DNA from: Thermoplasmata archaeon
Lineage (GTDB): Archaea; Thermoplasmatota; E2; DHVEG-1; B8-G13
Direction: 5' to 3'
DNA: 10,968 nt
Assembly (NCBI GenBank): GCA_021162485.1
Contig: JAGGYP010000068.1
Coordinates: 1-10,968, forward strand
In this document: piece after piece, positions 1 to 5,773 of the stretch
Layout: every line of letters starts with the position of its first letter
Numbering within the stretch: the stretch's first letter is position 1
Notes under the pieces: model-generated
Seen by the model: the letters and a program-made list of their open reading frames with translations, nothing else
Told to the model about the DNA's origin: nothing
Database searches by the model: none
Program-made: the position numbers and the translations under genes

Positions 1-670
1 CATCTTCAAATTTTGAAGGTGCAATAATAACAAGATCATATGTTGACGTTGCCGAAAAAAGATCTTCTTCTGGAGGAGTATAGGAGATGTTTATATCCGC
101 TTTTTCTGCATATATAATCCTATTTTCTGTAGGTATGTATCTAAATGGATAAAAGTGAACAGTCACAAAAGTAACATGTTCAAAATCCTCATTTACACCA
201 ACACCTATATTATAATGATACCAGTCTAAGGGATAAGGATCCTTGCTCTTGTATACCTGACTATCTTTAGTTGAAACCATCTTATATTTCTTGGCAGAGG
301 ATTTAACATTTAACAACGGCATTGGAGCAGGGCACGGCTGAACTTGTTTTTTGATAGTTCGCTGAGAAATCTTCACGGGGGTTACTTTTACCTCAATATT
401 CGTTGCTCCAAATGGGATTTCAAATGTTTTTACTATTTTAGGCAAAATTGGTCTACCAGGTTTCATCAGATAGGAATGAATATTTTTGCTTTCCACCCTA
501 CAATACTCTTTTGATACCTCTTTAACATAAAATGTTAAAACAGATATAGTTGCATGCTTGTATTTTAGATTATAGTTGGCAGAGAATTTTTTACCATCAA
601 ACGTTGTTAATCCATACACTGTTGGAAATATCATACACACTATCAGCAATAAAACCAGAGCTTTTTTCAT
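1..670 (-). CDS. Secreted gingipain-like (C25 family) cysteine peptidase, N-terminal part, cut by window edge
   Basis: Open frame of 223 codons from ATG at 670 to the window edge without a stop; the C-terminal part lies outside. Residues 1-20 form a Sec signal peptide: two lysines, a hydrophobic core (ALVLLLIVCMIF) and a likely cut after VYG. Residues ~25-200 resemble the C25 propeptide: a Pro-Gly-x-Pro-x-Leu-Pro-like segment (KPGRPILPK), an 'IPFGA' strand, and a later FYPFRYIPTENRI segment. Near the edge, 'YDLVIIAPSKFED' resembles the start of the C25 catalytic domain, where gingipains read 'Y-D-x-x-I-I-T/A-x-x'. The catalytic His and Cys would lie outside, so activity cannot be judged. It presumably acts outside the cell on proteins. 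A GGAGG motif sits 8 nt before the ATG, with an upstream TATA-like box. Signal peptide and frame are clear; the family call comes from motif memory. Another secreted protein with the same propeptide fold is the main alternative. Confidence 0.72.
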   Translation of the reverse strand, partial: MKKALVLLLIVCMIFPTVYGLTTFDGKKFSANYNLKYKHATISVLTFYVKEVSKEYCRVESKNIHSYLMKPGRPILPKIVKTFEIPFGATNIEVKVTPVKISQRTIKKQVQPCPAPMPLLNVKSSAKKYKMVSTKDSQVYKSKDPYPLDWYHYNIGVGVNEDFEHVTFVTVHFYPFRYIPTENRIIYAEKADINISYTPPEEDLFSATSTYDLVIIAPSKFED

Positions 671-706
671 TATAATCGCCTCCACTATCACACATCTGTA
701 TAAAAT

Positions 707-722
707 TATTTAAATATTTTCC
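707..722 (-). promoter_or_regulatory. TATA-box/BRE-like promoter of the C25 peptidase gene
   Basis: On the minus strand a purine-rich GGAAAA runs into TATTTAAATA, a good archaeal BRE plus box A. It is centred about 26 nt upstream of ~687, which would leave a leader of about 15-20 nt carrying the GGAGG motif before the ATG at 670. Position and sequence fit; the transcription start is inferred. Confidence 0.55.
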
Positions 723-764
723 AATGTTAATTAGAAAACCATTTTTTTACTGAGGGTATTAAAA

Positions 765-839
765 CGGACGCGGCGGGATTCGAACCCGCGATCTACAGCT
801 TAGGAGGCTGTCGCCCTATCCATGCTAGGCTACGCGTCC
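765..839 (-). tRNA. tRNA-Arg (anticodon CCU)
   Basis: The minus strand folds into a full cloverleaf. The acceptor stem is GGACGCG with CGCGUCC, followed by discriminator G at 765. The D-arm is GCCU/GGGC, the anticodon stem ACAGC/GCUGU holds loop CUCCUAA, the variable region is short, and the T-arm is GCGGG-UUCGAAU-CCCGC. The anticodon CCU reads AGG, hence arginine. There is no intron and no encoded CCA, so the CCA tail must be added by nucleotidyltransferase. The 5' end lies 3 bp after the traB stop codon, and a T-rich TTTTAAT follows the 3' end as a plausible terminator. All stems pair as seen. Confidence 0.96.
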
Positions 840-842
840 ACA

Positions 843-1562
843 TTAAAAAGCTTCATATTCCACTGTAAAATGTATTTCATTTTTTCTACTTTCTGCATTT
901 TCCAATAAATCTTTAAGTCTTATAATTTCTATCTCTATCTTATTTCTCTCTAAAATTTTACTTAACCCCTCTATATGCCCATCTCCAACAATTGCAACTA
1001 TTTTTTTATATTTTTTATTTAGCTCGATTAGTTTATTAGCCATATACTCGTTTCTATCATCTATGAGAACTTTTTTGATAGTTGGAAGTTTTTTGCTAAT
1101 CTCTTCTATATAATCATAGTAGTTTTCTTGTAATTTTTCTAATTCTTTCTCAACGTTTTTCTTAGATATAAACAAACCAGTGAAACTACTGATAAAAAGC
1201 CTGATTTTTTCTATTAGTTTCATTTCTTTCCACATTCTCAATAACAACTTTTCTGCATCTACATCTATTAATTCAATCCCGATGTTGTTTATAGATGCAA
1301 ATTCATCTGCTGCTAGCATTTCATTGCCAACAGTTGTTCCATATTTTTCTGCGAGTTTTTCCTGAAAACCTGCTAGAAATTTGTACAGGATTGGTAAAGA
1401 GGTATTTCCTGCTCTCATTCCGCTTTCTCTACGTTGTTTTAGAGCTTGAAAGCGTTTTTCATCTAATTCTAAACAAATAACATCAGGCATTTTTTCATAA
1501 AGTATACTGGTTATTGCCGAGGAAAGATCAAACACATGCCCTGTGCCTACTAAAGTAAGCAT
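843..1562 (-). CDS. TraB/PrgY/TIKI-superfamily protein
   Basis: A 239-aa protein with the paired motifs of the TraB family: VGTGHV at residues 5-10, an acidic ICLELDEKR strand at 29-37, GNEMLAADEFA at 79-89, a conserved-type DDRNEYMA at 168-175, and VGDGHIEG at 192-199. The two G-x-G-H motifs and the Glu/Arg positions match the proposed active site of the TIKI/TraB fold, named for a Wnt-inactivating metalloprotease and for PrgY, which limits peptide pheromone in Enterococcus. The substrate in archaea is unknown. Many archaeal relatives carry C-terminal membrane helices. This one is short; residues ~114-135 include a mildly hydrophobic stretch (LFISSFTGLFI) but no clear multi-helix domain, so it is probably cytosolic or loosely membrane-associated. 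The ATG start has AGGAGTG 6 nt upstream. The tRNA-Arg gene follows within 3 bp and may share the transcript. Confidence 0.85.
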   Translation of the reverse strand: MLTLVGTGHVFDLSSAITSILYEKMPDVICLELDEKRFQALKQRRESGMRAGNTSLPILYKFLAGFQEKLAEKYGTTVGNEMLAADEFASINNIGIELIDVDAEKLLLRMWKEMKLIEKIRLFISSFTGLFISKKNVEKELEKLQENYYDYIEEISKKLPTIKKVLIDDRNEYMANKLIELNKKYKKIVAIVGDGHIEGLSKILERNKIEIEIIRLKDLLENAESRKNEIHFTVEYEAF

Positions 1563-1628
1563 TTTTTCACTCCTGCTTTTAAATTTGTAGATATTTTTTT
1601 ATAACAAAAACATATTCAATTTTTTCAC

Positions 1629-1640
1629 TTTATATATAAA
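1629..1640. promoter_or_regulatory. Palindromic TATA-like box between traB and rps17e
   Basis: TTTATATATAAA is a perfect palindrome in the divergent gap. Read on plus, it predicts a start near 1661 and a ~20-nt leader for rps17e carrying an AGGTGA motif. Read on minus, it predicts a start near 1608 and a ~46-nt leader for traB. A second A/T-rich box for traB near 1593-1604 is possible but would leave almost no room for its Shine-Dalgarno. Neither flank shows a strong BRE. Function is inferred from position. Confidence 0.5.
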
Positions 1641-1681
1641 TTAATGGCAAAAATGCAAAGCGAAAAAGGTGATAATAAACT

Positions 1682-1885
1682 TTGGGAAGCATAAAACAGC
1701 TTCATATTAAAAACATTGCAACAGAGCTTCTAAAGAGATTTCCAGATCAATTTAAAGAAGATTTCCAACATAATAAAAAAAAGGTAGAAGAGTTGACAGA
1801 TGTGAACAGTAAGTTTGTGCGTAATCAAATAGCAGGATACATAACTAGATATCTATCTATTAACAAATCTCAACCCACTAAGTAA
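1682..1885 (+). CDS. rps17e: Small-subunit ribosomal protein eS17 (S17e)
   Basis: A 67-aa basic protein matching the archaeal/eukaryotic S17e family along its length. The N-terminal 'IKQLHIKNIATELLKRFPD' helix, the 'NKKKVEEL' segment, and the ending 'KFVRNQIAGYITRYL' (family pattern K-x-x-R-N-x-I-A-G-Y-I-T-R) are all present. It is a component of the 30S subunit with no bacterial counterpart, and the length is normal for archaea. The start is TTG at 1682, chosen because it gives the family's usual 'MG-x-I-(R/K)-Q' N-terminus and has AGGTGA 8 nt upstream. It stands alone as a ribosomal gene, between traB (divergent) and the rib operon, which has its own predicted promoter. Confidence 0.95.
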   Translation: MGSIKQLHIKNIATELLKRFPDQFKEDFQHNKKKVEELTDVNSKFVRNQIAGYITRYLSINKSQPTK

Positions 1886-1889
1886 CTTA
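1879..1889. repeat. Small interrupted palindrome before the rib operon
   Basis: TAAGTAACTTA is an 11-bp sequence with 5-bp inverted arms around a central A. It overlaps the rps17e stop codon and lies about 20 bp upstream of the ribB TATA-like box. A transcription-factor site for the rib operon is possible, but a match this short arises easily by chance in AT-rich DNA. Confidence 0.2.
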
Positions 1890-1907
1890 TTTTTGAGTAG
1901 AAACCCA

Positions 1908-1920
1908 ATATTTAATTTAT
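1908..1920 (+). promoter_or_regulatory. TATA-box promoter of the ribBLCH operon
   Basis: ATATTTAATTTAT centred at ~1914 is a good archaeal box A. Normal spacing places transcription start at ~1940, only about 6 nt before the ribB ATG at 1946. No Shine-Dalgarno is visible in that interval, so ribB is probably translated from a nearly leaderless message. This leaves no room for a riboswitch. Confidence 0.55.
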
Positions 1921-1945
1921 CTATCGCTTTAACATAAGATCCGCA

Positions 1946-2662
1946 ATGGGGGAATACCTTATAAAAAAGATTGAGAGAGCAGTTAATGATCTTAAAAATG
2001 GTAAGTTTGTACTAATATATGATGATGATAACAGAGAGGGTGAAGCAGATTTAATAAAACCATCTAAATTTGTGAAACCAGGGGATATAAAGACAATGAG
2101 AAAGGATGGAGGTGGTTTAATTTTTATAATGGTTTCCCATGATATAGCTGAAAAAATGCAACTTCCCTTCTTAGCAGATCTGTTTCACAGGATAGAAAAT
2201 CTTTATCCAGTATTAAAAGAGCTAAACCCCTATGATATACCATATGATACAAAATCATCATTTTCCCTGTACATAAATCATAGAAAAACCTTTACTGGGA
2301 TAACAGATAATGATAGAGCGCTAACTATTAGAAGATTTGCCGAGCTAGTAGAAAAATTAGTCAGTGAGAAAGATAGCAAAAAGATATTACAAGAATTTGG
2401 TAAAGAATTTAGATCACCTGGGCATGTGCCAATATGCATTGCATCAAAAAATTCACTGAAGGAAAGAAGAGGCCATACAGAACTAAGCACGAGTTTACTA
2501 AACATGGCTGGCTTCATCCCCATAGCTAGTGGTTGTGAAATGATGGGAGATGATGGTAGAGCACTATCCAAAACAGAGGCAAAGAGATATGCCAAGGAAC
2601 ATGATCTGGTATTCCTTGAGGGAAATGAGATAATTGAGGCTTGGGAGAAATGGTTAGAGTAA
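1946..2662 (+). CDS. ribB: 3,4-dihydroxy-2-butanone 4-phosphate synthase
   Basis: Converts ribulose 5-phosphate to formate and 3,4-dihydroxy-2-butanone 4-phosphate, the four-carbon donor for lumazine. The 238-aa protein aligns with the stand-alone archaeal enzyme throughout: REGEAD acidic loop at residues 30-35 (Mg2+/substrate), MRKDGGGLI at 51-59, the archaeal insert 'NPYDIPYDTKSSFS', TGITDNDRA at 118-125, RSPGH at 156-160, RRGHTELS at 174-181 and CEMMGDDG at 197-204. No GTP cyclohydrolase II domain is fused, as expected in archaea. It is slightly long because of a short insert around residues 138-148. First gene of ribB-ribL-ribC-ribH; its 3' end overlaps ribL by 13 nt. Confidence 0.97.
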   Translation: MGEYLIKKIERAVNDLKNGKFVLIYDDDNREGEADLIKPSKFVKPGDIKTMRKDGGGLIFIMVSHDIAEKMQLPFLADLFHRIENLYPVLKELNPYDIPYDTKSSFSLYINHRKTFTGITDNDRALTIRRFAELVEKLVSEKDSKKILQEFGKEFRSPGHVPICIASKNSLKERRGHTELSTSLLNMAGFIPIASGCEMMGDDGRALSKTEAKRYAKEHDLVFLEGNEIIEAWEKWLE

Positions 2663-3099
2663 TGGCAACAGGAACATTTGACCTGCTTCATATAGGACAT
2701 TTATACTACCTTGAAGAAGCAAAAAAACTTGGTGACGAGTTAATAGTAGTAATTGCAAACGATGAGACAGTAAGAAAAAATAAACATAATCCAGTAACAC
2801 CGCAGGAAATGAGATGCAAATTAGTAGAGGCATTGAAACCTGTTGATAAAGCTGCGATTGGTTACAAAGATGACTTCTTGAAGATAGTGGAGGAAATAAA
2901 ACCTGATATCATAGCTTTAGGTTATGATCAAAATTTTGATGAAGAAGAAATTAGAAATGCTTTGAAAAGAAGAGGATTAAATGTTAAGATAGTTAGATGT
3001 TCAAAATATAGTGGCGACGATCTAAATGGCACGAGGAAAATAATCAGAAAAATCGCAGACATGATAGACAACAAGAAATTATACAGAGGTGAAAAATAG
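2650..3099 (+). CDS. ribL: FAD synthetase RibL (FMN adenylyltransferase)
   Basis: Archaeal-type nucleotidyltransferase that adenylylates FMN to FAD, unrelated to bacterial RibF. The 149-aa protein has the cytidylyltransferase-like fold: GTFDLLHIGH at residues 8-17 with the HxGH catalytic motif, IVVIANDETV at 32-41, and a GYDQ nucleotide-binding motif at 91-94. The C-terminal segment that usually reads S-S/T-x-x-I in the family is NGTRKII here. I chose ATG 2650 because the first Rossmann strand (VRVMATGTFD) needs these residues. TTG 2641 would add three residues. ATG 2662, in a TAATG with the ribB stop, would cut the strand. Glycerol-3-phosphate cytidylyltransferase is the paralogous alternative, but the rib context favours RibL. 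Confidence 0.9.
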   Translation: MVRVMATGTFDLLHIGHLYYLEEAKKLGDELIVVIANDETVRKNKHNPVTPQEMRCKLVEALKPVDKAAIGYKDDFLKIVEEIKPDIIALGYDQNFDEEEIRNALKRRGLNVKIVRCSKYSGDDLNGTRKIIRKIADMIDNKKLYRGEK

Positions 3100-3564
<465 letters not shown>

Positions 3565-3574
3565 GTGGTAAAAA

Positions 3575-4000
3575 ATGGAAAAAAATGATGTTATAAGAAT
3601 AGGGGCTGTTGTATCTGAGTTCAACTATGACATAACAATGATGATGTTGGAGCGAGCAAAGGAGCATGCAGAGTTTCTAGGAGCAAAAATAACCAAGGTG
3701 ATCAAAGTTCCAGGAGTATTTGATATGGGTCTAGCAATCAAAAAGCTACTAGAGAGAAAAGATGTAGATGGAGTAATAACACTTGGTGCTGTTATAGAAG
3801 GTGAAACAGAGCATGATGAGATAGTAATTCAGCATGCTGCAAGAAAGATAGCTGATCTATCTATAGAGTATGATAAACCAGTCTCCCTTGGTATCACTGG
3901 CCCGGGTATGACACGGTTGCAAGCAGAGGAGAGAATAGAAAGGGCAAAATATGCAGTAGAAGCAGTGGTAAAACTGTGTAGAAGATTAAAAGGCATATAA
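3575..4000 (+). CDS. ribH: 6,7-dimethyl-8-ribityllumazine synthase
   Basis: Condenses 5-amino-6-ribitylaminouracil with the RibB product to give lumazine, the substrate of RibC; the family assembles as pentamers or 60-mer shells. The 141-aa protein carries VVSEFNYDI at residues 12-20 (aromatic substrate contact F16), KVPGVFDM at 44-51, the [14 protein letters not shown] loop at 71-84 with the proton-transfer His at 80, and [15 protein letters not shown] at 106-120 for phosphate and turn contacts. The length matches archaeal lumazine synthases. ATG at 3575 with AGGTGG 6 nt upstream, 10 bp after ribC. It is the last gene of the operon; the next gene runs convergently after 28 bp. Confidence 0.96.
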   Translation: MEKNDVIRIGAVVSEFNYDITMMMLERAKEHAEFLGAKITKVIKVPGVFDMGLAIKKLLERKDVDGVITLGAVIEGETEHDEIVIQHAARKIADLSIEYDKPVSLGITGPGMTRLQAEERIERAKYAVEAVVKLCRRLKGI

Positions 4001-4028
4001 ATAAATTATCTTGCACATCTAGCCCCTA

Positions 4029-4574
4029 TCATTTTGAGGATTCCATTCTTTTCACATAATTAAAAGCAGATGGTAGATGAATAGTGTATACTCCATCTTT
4101 GTGTATTATTATCGGCTCTTCTTTTAGAAGGCCATTTAAATCTATCTCATAATCTCCTATTTCTTTTATCTTTATTGTCTCAGGGTAATCCATTTTTTTA
4201 TCTCGAGATAGTAGTTTCTCTATTAGTTTTTTCCTCGCTTCATCATCCTCGATTAGTTTCTCAATATCCTCTTCATCTGCCACTTTTATCTTATCTTCCC
4301 TATCTTCATCTCTCTCTTCTTCAGTTTCTACAGTCTTTGGTATGGAGAATTCTTTGTCAAAAAATTTTATCTTTTCTCCATTTTTCATTAGTTTAACAAT
4401 TTTTTCTCTTATATCCTCATCTAGTTTTTCTGCAACATTTTTTCTTTCATCCTCTGATAAAGGCTCTTTTGTAAAAAAGAATCTTGTGCCACCGCAAATG
4501 GGGCATCCTTTAAGCAACAACTTGGAAGAATTTTCATCAAATATCTTTCCACATTTTAGACATTGATGTGGCAT
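4029..4574 (-). CDS. arvC: ArvC/OapC-family zinc-ribbon protein
   Basis: A 181-aa protein beginning with a zinc ribbon: Cys5-x2-Cys8 and Cys24-x2-Cys27, with the second pair in a 'GCPICGG-x-R-F' knuckle. A long, highly charged Glu/Lys-rich linker (about residues 34-130) is followed by a small C-terminal domain (~135-180, 'GDYEIDLNGLLKEEPIIIHKDGVYTIHLPSAF'), the usual layout of the third member of the OapABC/ArvABC cluster. Its biochemical role is unknown; the trio has been linked to extracellular vesicle formation in haloarchaea and was earlier named for location next to a Haloferax origin. Its ATG directly follows the arvB stop, indicating translational coupling. The family call rests on architecture plus synteny. 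Confidence 0.82.
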   Translation of the reverse strand: MPHQCLKCGKIFDENSSKLLLKGCPICGGTRFFFTKEPLSEDERKNVAEKLDEDIREKIVKLMKNGEKIKFFDKEFSIPKTVETEEERDEDREDKIKVADEEDIEKLIEDDEARKKLIEKLLSRDKKMDYPETIKIKEIGDYEIDLNGLLKEEPIIIHKDGVYTIHLPSAFNYVKRMESSK

Positions 4575-4967
4575 TTATTTTGCTCCCCTACCAGTGATTA
4601 TCATTGTTTGTATAACATTGTTATCCTTATAAACAGTTTTCAATAGGTTTGCTGGTCCTATAACAGTCATCCTAGGTTTCTTTATTATGCCAAACATCTT
4701 GTTCAGTATCTTCCTTAGCACATTATCATTGTTTTCTATATCTGCGTATCCCTCCATCTCTATTCCAATAAAGGTATCGTGATCAATTTTTGCCATTGTT
4801 TGCTGGATAAGAGCGCTTTGTTCAACAGGTGTAAGCCCGTTTTCTAAAACCAATATTTTTCCTTTTGAAACCTCCTTTATTATGTAATCTATCTTTTCAT
4901 CTGTGGAGAAAGACTCAAGTTTTTTACGAGATATTAAAGTTACAGATATGCCTCTTTCCTTTTTCAT
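4575..4967 (-). CDS. arvB: ArvB/OapB-family protein (DUF2073)
   Basis: A 130-aa protein matching the DUF2073 family: an N-terminal strand 'GISVTLISRKKLE', 'KIDYIIKEVSKGKILVLENGLTP-x-EQ', 'DTFIGIEMEGY' around residues 64-74, and C-terminal 'PRMTVIGPANLLKTV' (~98-112). There is no membrane segment and no recognisable catalytic motif. It lies between the GTPase and zinc-ribbon genes, and its start codon overlaps the arvA stop (ATGA), so the partners are probably made in fixed ratio and may form a complex. Function beyond the Arv context is unknown. Confidence 0.85.
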   Translation of the reverse strand: MKKERGISVTLISRKKLESFSTDEKIDYIIKEVSKGKILVLENGLTPVEQSALIQQTMAKIDHDTFIGIEMEGYADIENNDNVLRKILNKMFGIIKKPRMTVIGPANLLKTVYKDNNVIQTMIITGRGAK

Positions 4968-5626
4968 TTCTTTTTCCTCCTTTTTTTACCAAAATGTTTT
5001 ACCATGGTTGTATAGAGGTTATCCAAGTTGTAACCGGTTAAAGCGCTAATAGGAACAACAGGGTGTTGTGGAAAAGCAGATTTTAATGTTGCAGGACTGG
5101 ATTTTTCCAGATCTATTTTGTTTGCTGCTATTACCACTGGTAGATTTCTCGCCTCAAGATTGCCCAAAATGGTGACGTTAACTTGTGTAAAAGGATTTTC
5201 AGTTGAATCCATCACTAGAACAACGCCATCAATGCTTTCTAACCATCTTATCGCCTCTATAACACCCTCTGTAGCCTCTTTCGCTCTTCTCTTTGCCTCC
5301 TCAGGATCCAACCCATATTGTTCAATAAACTCCTTATAATCCACTTTTGTAGCAATACCTGGCGTATCTACAATATCTATAACCAAGGAAGATGAACCAT
5401 TTTCTATTTTTATATTAGACTTCCACTTGGCTCTTCTCGTCTCATGTGGTATCTCAGAAACTGTTCCAATTGTCTCACCAGTCCAATCCATCAAAATACG
5501 ATTAGCAAGCGTGGTTTTACCCACATTTGGCGGACCATAGATGCCTATTCTAGCATGGCGTTTTCCAAAAATTCTTTGAATCCATAAAGCAAAACGAGTC
5601 TCTCTAAATCTTTCAAATATTCCCAT
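4964..5626 (-). CDS. arvA: ArvA/OapA, Era-like small GTPase
   Basis: A 220-aa single-domain TRAFAC GTPase. G1 (Walker A) is GPPNVGKT at residues 31-38, G2 threonine is probably T63 in the 'IPHETRRAKW' switch, G3 is DTPG at 87-90, G4 is NKID at 169-172 and G5 is SAL at 194-196. All key residues are intact. The N-terminal ~25 residues (FERFRETRFALWIQRIFGKR) form a basic amphipathic helix, and the C-terminus ends in a lysine/arginine tail (KKRRKKK). Both could bind membrane or nucleic acid, fitting a proposed role of the haloarchaeal homologue as a vesiculation GTPase. No KH domain is present, unlike bacterial Era. The ATG has GGAGGG 8 nt upstream. First gene of arvA-arvB-arvC. Confidence 0.87.
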   Translation of the reverse strand: MGIFERFRETRFALWIQRIFGKRHARIGIYGPPNVGKTTLANRILMDWTGETIGTVSEIPHETRRAKWKSNIKIENGSSSLVIDIVDTPGIATKVDYKEFIEQYGLDPEEAKRRAKEATEGVIEAIRWLESIDGVVLVMDSTENPFTQVNVTILGNLEARNLPVVIAANKIDLEKSSPATLKSAFPQHPVVPISALTGYNLDNLYTTMVKHFGKKRRKKK

Positions 5627-5683
5627 CTTATATGCCCTCCTAGCAAAAACATTATTGTTTTAGTCATTTATTAGCTTAACGGG

Positions 5684-5692
5684 TTTTTAAAA
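5684..5692 (-). promoter_or_regulatory. Possible TATA-like box for arvABC
   Basis: TTTTTAAAA in the 147-bp divergent gap would, on the minus strand, place transcription start near 5662. This leaves a ~35-nt leader that includes the GGAGGG before arvA. The region is AT-rich throughout, so other boxes are possible. Confidence 0.4.
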
Positions 5693-5716
5693 TCTTGTTT
5701 TTTATATACAATAATA

Positions 5717-5724
5717 CTTAAATA
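5717..5724 (+). promoter_or_regulatory. TATA-box promoter of the coiled-coil gene
   Basis: CTTAAATA on the plus strand, preceded by an A/T-rich stretch, predicts a start near 5747 and a leader of about 27 nt. That leader contains GGAGGT at 5760-5765, a good Shine-Dalgarno for the GTG at 5774. Confidence 0.45.
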
Positions 5725-5773
5725 CATACAAAGTTATACCAAAACACATCTTAAAATTTGGAGGTAATGTTGG

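Noticed and set aside
1886..1945. FMN riboswitch upstream of ribB
   Set aside because: The 60-bp gap contains the likely TATA box, leaving about 6 nt of leader; no RFN-element sequence is visible.
2278..2700. Minus-strand frame opposite ribB
   Set aside because: Entirely inside well-conserved ribB and the start of ribL, with no recognisable protein features.
2662..3099. ribL start at the TAATG overlap (ATG 2662)
   Set aside because: It would begin MATGTFD and delete most of the first beta strand of the nucleotidyltransferase fold; ATG 2650 keeps it.
5627..5773. Replication origin near the oapA/arvA homologue
   Set aside because: The gap is only 147 bp and AT-rich. I see no ORB-type repeats with G-runs, no inverted pair of long repeats, and no orc1/cdc6 in the window; promoters explain the AT content.
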